From Ettlia oleoabundans (Eukaryota; Chlorophyta; Chlorophyceae; Chlamydomonadales): DNA of 14,603 nucleotides. The notes beneath the pieces were generated by a model. It made no database searches. It worked only from the letters and a program-made list of their open reading frames with translations, and was not told the origin of the DNA. This document shows positions 10,701-14,603 of the stretch, in pieces (the first letter of the stretch is position 1; each line of letters opens with the position of its first letter). The position numbers and the translations under genes are program-made. The stretch covers positions 1 through 14,603 of the forward strand of contig JAAMXP010003401.1 of the NCBI GenBank assembly GCA_019693395.1, given 5' to 3'.

Positions 10701-11934
10701 TACCATGGCATGTCAACCAGTATCTGTACGCAAGCCTTGCTTGCTACTGTTGCAATGCACAACATGCACTCAAATGGCTTGCAGCCACTCACGGGTTACT
10801 ACCAGCATGCTCGCCATGCACCAGCACCAGACGGGGCACAGCACGCAGGACTGGGCAGGCTGAGAGCAGCCACCTCAGGTCAAGCATGTAGTTTGATACC
10901 ATGCACCAGCGCATGGGCCCCCTCACAAGGTCTGCCAGCTTCACACCCAGAAAGGCCTCGTTGGCCCAGCTGCAGCCCAGTGTGAGTGGAGAGATGGGAA
11001 TCAGGGCTTACTCAGCATACACAGTTTGCGGGCTGGGAGGTGGAGCCAAATCCCATACCCATAACTGGTGGCATCGCGTTTAGATGGCATGTGGCGGTGT
11101 TGTCGCACACCTGGGGATGCCCCGCACGCGCATCAGGTGCATTGGCGCATCTGGCACGTGATCAAGAGGGTCTGCTGCAGATGCTGCTGAAGCTTTGGCT
11201 GCAGCGGCAAGCGGTGGGCTGACAGTTGGATCTGCATGTGAGGGGCCCACACGGTGCCGCTTGCTGCCGTCACCAGATGCACTGCTGGGCATGGCACGCT
11301 TGCTGCCGCCGCTTGCAGCTGCGTCTGTAGAGCAGCCGCCTGGTTGTGGGCTTTCATCCATCAAGTAGTGCATGGTGGTTGCTTGATGGCCGCTCACAAA
11401 AAATCGCGTGTTGGCACCAATGGGGACAGACTGCACAAGACGCAGGTGGTCAAACCATCAAGCGGCAAATTCGCACATGGAGTCCAAGTTTGCATGGGGC
11501 ACACTGATTGAAAATGTATGAGGCACCTCTGAAGGCTCCAAAAATGCCGTCAGATGGTAAATCTCGCCTTCTCCCTCCTCGCTAATCGCCTCCACGTGTA
11601 CGGCTGAGCAACGCAGGCATAGCGGCGGCGTTGGCGGCAGAGGGTTGCACAGCGTCAAAGGCAGGCACCCAAGAAGGCGCTCCAAGCTGCCAGTTCACCA
11701 GTGTAATGCGAGATTCAAGGATGCACGGCAGCCGCCGAAACGCACAGTTAAGCGAGCATATCGGCGGCAGTCAGTCTCACCCGCTTTGCCAACGTTCGAT
11801 AGGGTAGCCACACAAGCATTGTGTTCGTCCAACGCCACTCTGATCGCTCCTTCGGCCGCTGGCAGCGCAAGGTGCAGCACGTCGCTCGTGAGTTGTACCG
11901 AGGGCTGTCCTTGAGCTTTCAAGAATAAAGGCAT
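7761..11934 (-). CDS. TDP1: Tyrosyl-DNA phosphodiesterase 1 with N-terminal nucleoplasmin-like domain (12 exons, intact)
   Basis: TDP1 hydrolyses 3'-phosphotyrosyl bonds left by stalled topoisomerase I and trims other 3' adducts in the nucleus. Exons on the minus strand: 11934-11781, 11603-11527, 11430-11111, 10969-10793, 10616-10518, 10283-10192, 10002-9956, 9719-9587, 9351-9145, 8978-8819, 8550-8402, 8227-7761. They total 2082 nt, 693 residues plus TGA, with agreeing phases. Residues 1-101 are a beta-rich NPL-like domain. Residues 121-137 form a bipartite NLS (KR, 11 residues, KRHR). The catalytic region starts near MHLMRVRGIP (174-183). First HKN motif: GTHHSK with His275 and Lys277, and Asn295 in FTAN. 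Second: MPHIK with His503 and Lys505, and Asn534 in GSHNLSKAAWG. C-terminal signatures include IRSYELGVL, a Gln/Ala-rich loop, and LPIPFQLPPHPY. An intron splits the Ser codon between His275 and Lys277. The catalytic exons are firm; the borders of the first two exons are less certain. The last 36 residues extend beyond the usual DxPW ending. Confidence 0.93.
10352..10375. repeat. 12-bp perfect tandem duplication inside a TDP1 intron
   Basis: AGTGCGGCATGC occurs twice in a row within the intron at 10284-10517. It carries the self-complementary GCATGC. It is probably a recent slippage duplication with no visible effect on splicing. Confidence 0.55.
11359..11934 (-). other. Nucleoplasmin/HD2-like (NPL) domain at the N-terminus of TDP1
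   Basis: The joined exons encode residues 1-101. The order is an N-terminal strand (MPLFLKAQG), a VLHLALPAAEG strand resembling VLHLSQAALG of plant HD2 proteins, then RVALDE, a VATLS strand matching the VATV/GTLS core of FKBP39 and HD2, a G-x-G turn (EEGEGE) with HLTA, and an RFFVSGHQ strand like the FFTGY end of the fold. The start Met falls where HD2 domains begin. The last strands sit in the same exon (11430-11111) as the beginning of the TDP1 region, so the link does not rest on splicing alone. As recalled, Arabidopsis TDP1 has an FHA domain here; the FHA hallmarks (GR, SxxH, N) are not evident. The assignment is by eye. Confidence 0.6.
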
Positions 11935-12323
11935 TGCCACGGATAGAGTCGCAGCAGTTGGAAATCTGAGGTAACAAGGGAGAGGGCACTATGCACGACA
12001 GCGGGCACAGCGTTCCCGCCGTGCAGCTTGCCGTCCGCCGCCCCCTTGGCATTGCTGGAAGTAAAAGCTGCATAGGACCACGAACGGGTTAATACATAAT
12101 GTAATAGTGACCTGGGCTATACAAAGCGAACATAGCCAGAAGAAGGAGCACAACAGACGTGGGGTTGGCAGTAGGATGCCAAAAGCATCAATGGTGCCAT
12201 TACATTTATGCAAGCCAGTCATTTTGAATGGCAGCCAACATCTTGCAGCTTGCTCGTGAACTACATTAGATATGACTTGACAGAAATTAGGCTGGATACA
12301 AGGCCCGAAATATTCCGTACACA
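11935..12323 (-). other. Spacer between the two TDP1 copies
   Basis: This stretch follows the truncated stop of the upstream copy and precedes the ATG of the intact copy. An in-frame TAG lies upstream of the ATG at 11934-11932 with no ATG between, which supports that start. A long frame crosses the region as a continuation of the frameshifted last exon of the upstream copy, but it shows no domain signature. Apart from the TGTAA element I see nothing else. Confidence 0.45.
12200..12204 (-). terminator. Candidate polyadenylation signal TGTAA after the upstream TDP1 copy
   Basis: The minus strand reads TGTAA here, 120 bases after the TGA that ends the upstream copy. The element is typical of chlorophyte 3' ends, so this copy may still have a working 3' end. 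Confidence 0.4.
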
Positions 12324-14603
12324 TCAGGTCCAGGGCCGGTCGCCCTGCACGTACCGCTGAGGTGGCAGGCGGTACGGGATTGGAAGCGGCACATGTACCT
12401 CTTGTCCCTGTGCTGCAGCCTGGGCCGCCTGACTGGTGCCCCGCTGCCACTGCACAAAACGCAGGCTGCACCCAGACTCTGCTCCTTCCCCTGACCCTGC
12501 TGCTGGCCCTGGCACCCTGCTGCTGGGGCGTCTGCACCTGCTTCTGCTGCAGACAGGGCTGGGACGAGGTGCAGCTGAAGCCGCGCCAGCGTGAGGCTCT
12601 GTAGGCTGCCTCTAGGCTGGGCACCAGCAGCACCCCCAGCTCATACGCTCGCACCATCAGCTGGCTGCCTCCGCTCTGCAGCGCCCCCCAGGCTGCAAAT
12701 AGGCATGGAGCAGCAGGCATGGTAACACATTGCCAGCAAAGCGCTCAAGGCAAGGCATATTGAAACCAGGCTTCCACGGCAAATGATCAAGGGAGGCAGT
12801 TTCCCTGTTGCTCTGCTCACCCGCTCTAGAGAGGTTGTGTGATCCGACGTACATCCACGCAACATCCACCCCCTCATGCTGCCCCGCGCTACATACACGC
12901 GGCTGGTAGCGCACGTATGACTTGATGTGGGGCAAATTGCGTTGCCGCCCACACGGCTCACCACCCCACCTGCAGACGTGCGCATGTGCAGGCATGTGCA
13001 ATCCTGGGGGCGCGCATAAGGGCTTTCTTGACAGGCTCATCCCGCAAGTTTACTGGCAGCCAATACAGGCTGATACATATATAACCCAACCTGCAATAAT
13101 GAGGTTGTAGGAAGGGCCGTCCGACTTTCTTGTCTGGTTCAGAGAAACTAGAGTCCATAACATACTCCTCATTGACGCTTTGGACCTCCTGTAGGGTCGG
13201 CCACACCAGCTGCAGCCCTGCAGGGCCCTGTGCCGGCAATCCCAGCGTCTCTGCGTTGGGCAGGTGGCGCGACAGCACCACTCTGTTACCAGACAGTACA
13301 GGAGCATGAACAATAGCTGCCGCCGTGGATCAGGTACAAACCAGCAAACTACAACAGCAGCCAGCAGCAAAGGACCCACCTCCATCAGCACAGCGCCCTG
13401 CCGCCAGGCTGGCACAAAACTCATCCATCAGCCATGCCTCAACAAGCAATCCCACACTGCTGTACTGCGCTACCAGCGGGGCTTGCTTGAAAGTAGCTGG
13501 GAAAGAAGGTTCCTGATTGAGCAGTGCCCGCATGCGCAGGTGGCCCCACTTGTGCAGGTCGGGCCCCTAGTGCTTGCCAGGAACTGCGTCAGGTGCAGGT
13601 CGAATGGAAAGCCGTAGGTGCAACCTCAGACAATGATTGCAGCGTGGCAAGACAGAGCCGGATGATCAGAAGACAGGAAGTGTGATTCACAGGCATCACA
13701 ACTGCTCCTACATTGAGCCTGTGACTGTCAGGCGGGCAGGCAGGCCACCAACAGGCCAGCCAACCCATTGAATGGGCGCAACCCCTGATCCACCACTTGT
13801 GCTCAAAACACCCAACAATGTGCCAGCAGGCAGAGCGTAAACCTCACCAGACGCCACAATGTGCGCTCGTGCCACGCTGAAGTCGTGGCGCTGCAGCAGG
13901 TCACGGCAGTAACGAGCCACCACTGGCGGCAGCCTAAGCTGTTCCAGGTATGCCCATAGGTCTTGCTCAAAGGGAGAGAACTGCAAAAGAGGCAAGGGCA
14001 GCAGCACGGGTTATGCTGGAGATGATTAATACGCAGAAGGAAAAAATTACAACAGGCTCTGGCAGCAGGGACAACAAAGGGTGCCTAATGATAAGCAGTA
14101 GCAGGAGATATTGGGTCAGGGGGGAGCTTCGAGGCAAGAGCTTAAGGACAGCCACCAGCCACTTGACACAGGAGCATGAATGCTCAACCACCCCAGTGCT
14201 GCCTAGTGCTGTGCGCCACCTGCGGTGACTGGCTGTCATTAGGCGGGAAGTCTTGCCAGAAGAGGCCTGCAGTAGGCAGGCGACAACGCCATTTTGCAGA
14301 TGATGGTGAAGGCGCACAATCTGGTCAATTGATTGGTTCCACAGGCCTGCCTACACAGAGGATTGCTGCAACAAAGACATGCTTGCAAATGGACACATGT
14401 CCAATACAAGGAGCCAGGCTGTGCCGCAAGCTCGACATGCCTTTGCTGCGAGTTTCCTTGGTCTGTTGCAGCTGTGGCCCTACCTTGGCTGTTCCAATTG
14501 CAATCTGAGTAGATCGCATTGGACGACGTTATTACAACTCGCACACCACGCGCATACTCAATGACGAAGGCCTTGTTGCGGGAGGGGTTGGGGGGTTGGG
14601 GGT
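12324..14603 (-). pseudogene. Tandem TDP1 copy with several disabling lesions (5' end beyond window)
   Basis: Remnant exons on the minus strand: 14575-14484, 14266-14220, 13980-13848, 13583-13380, 13250-13091, 12969-12821, 12692-12324. The first six measure 92, 47, 133, 204, 160 and 149 bases, against 92, 47, 133, 207, 160 and 149 in the intact neighbour, with the same phases. TDP1 signatures remain: VITSSNAIYSDC (first-motif Asn), FWQDFPP, HKWGHLRMRALL, LPHIKSY (second-motif His and Lys) and VGSHNLSRA (Asn). Lesions: the expected AG before the first exon reads AA (14577-14576); TAG in frame at 13569-13567, where the intact copy has Lys372; a last exon one base out of frame; and a TGA right after GDRPWT, where the intact protein runs 36 residues further. 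The donor after 13091 is GTTGGG against GTGGGG in the neighbour. The N-terminal part is outside the window. A full-length product is unlikely; sequencing error could explain one lesion but hardly all. Confidence 0.87.
14581..14603 (+). other. G-rich tract, polypyrimidine tract of the intron on the minus strand
   Basis: The plus strand has G runs of four, six and five bases separated by TT, a G-quadruplex-prone pattern. On the coding strand it is a C-rich tract just upstream of where the TDP1-copy acceptor should be, as expected for a polypyrimidine tract. This supports an intron having existed here although the AG is now missing. Confidence 0.5.

Noticed and set aside
11527..11686. Longer second TDP1 exon starting at 11686 (ERLLGC..., SAVH resembling FHA SxxH)
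   Set aside because: Its phase does not match the preceding exon with any good donor. Using the acceptor GCTCAG at 11604-11609 gives matching phase and a continuous NPL-like strand (VATLS...AAVHVEA).
11359..11934. FHA domain at the TDP1 N-terminus, as in plants
   Set aside because: Expected by homology, but the Gly-Arg, Ser-x-x-His and Asn signatures are not evident in the spliced frame, and the NPL/HD2 pattern fits better. Kept as the main alternative.
11989..12326. Minus-strand frame continuing past the TDP1-copy stop region to 11989
   Set aside because: It is the shifted frame of the damaged last exon running into non-coding sequence. It has no domain signature and disagrees with the frame of the conserved C-terminal motif.
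14581..14603. Telomere-like G-rich repeat
   Set aside because: The G runs are irregular and do not repeat the plant/algal TTTAGGG or TTTTAGGG unit. The position fits an intron polypyrimidine tract.

Overview
The window looks like nuclear DNA of a green alga, probably a chlorophycean. Genes are cut into many short exons with GT-AG introns of about 90-300 bases. Donors are often GTGAGT or GTGGGT, and CAG/CTG-rich low-complexity coding stretches and TGTAA-type polyadenylation signals are present. The proteins resemble plant-lineage enzymes. All supported genes lie on the minus strand, so the reading order runs from high to low coordinates. I see no prokaryotic features, RNA genes, CRISPR array or transposon.

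Layout from right to left: (1) 14603-12324, a second copy of tyrosyl-DNA phosphodiesterase 1 (TDP1), entering from beyond the right edge and carrying several disabling lesions, so called a pseudogene. (2) 12323-11935, a spacer with a TGTAA signal. (3) 11934-7761, a complete 12-exon TDP1 gene of 693 residues. Its N-terminus looks like a nucleoplasmin/HD2-type (NPL) beta domain joined through a bipartite nuclear localisation signal to the TDP1 catalytic domain. (4) 7594-6237, a three-exon gene for an unrecognised 315-residue protein with a disordered Pro/Gln/His/Ala-rich tail. (5) 6236-5523, 3' region of that gene and upstream region of the next. (6) 5522-28, eighteen exons of a peroxisomal acyl-CoA oxidase of the plant ACX2 type, complete except for the C-terminal tail, which lies beyond the left edge.

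The two TDP1 copies share intron positions and nearly identical exon lengths, so they are a tandem duplication. The downstream copy (11934-7761) has an intact reading frame and all six catalytic residues. The upstream copy has an in-frame TAG, a +1 frameshift, a shortened C-terminus and an apparently lost splice acceptor. ACX2 (peroxisomal beta-oxidation) and TDP1 (DNA repair) have no obvious functional link.

Exon borders were derived by hand from reading-frame continuity, splice dinucleotides and remembered family patterns. No database search was run.
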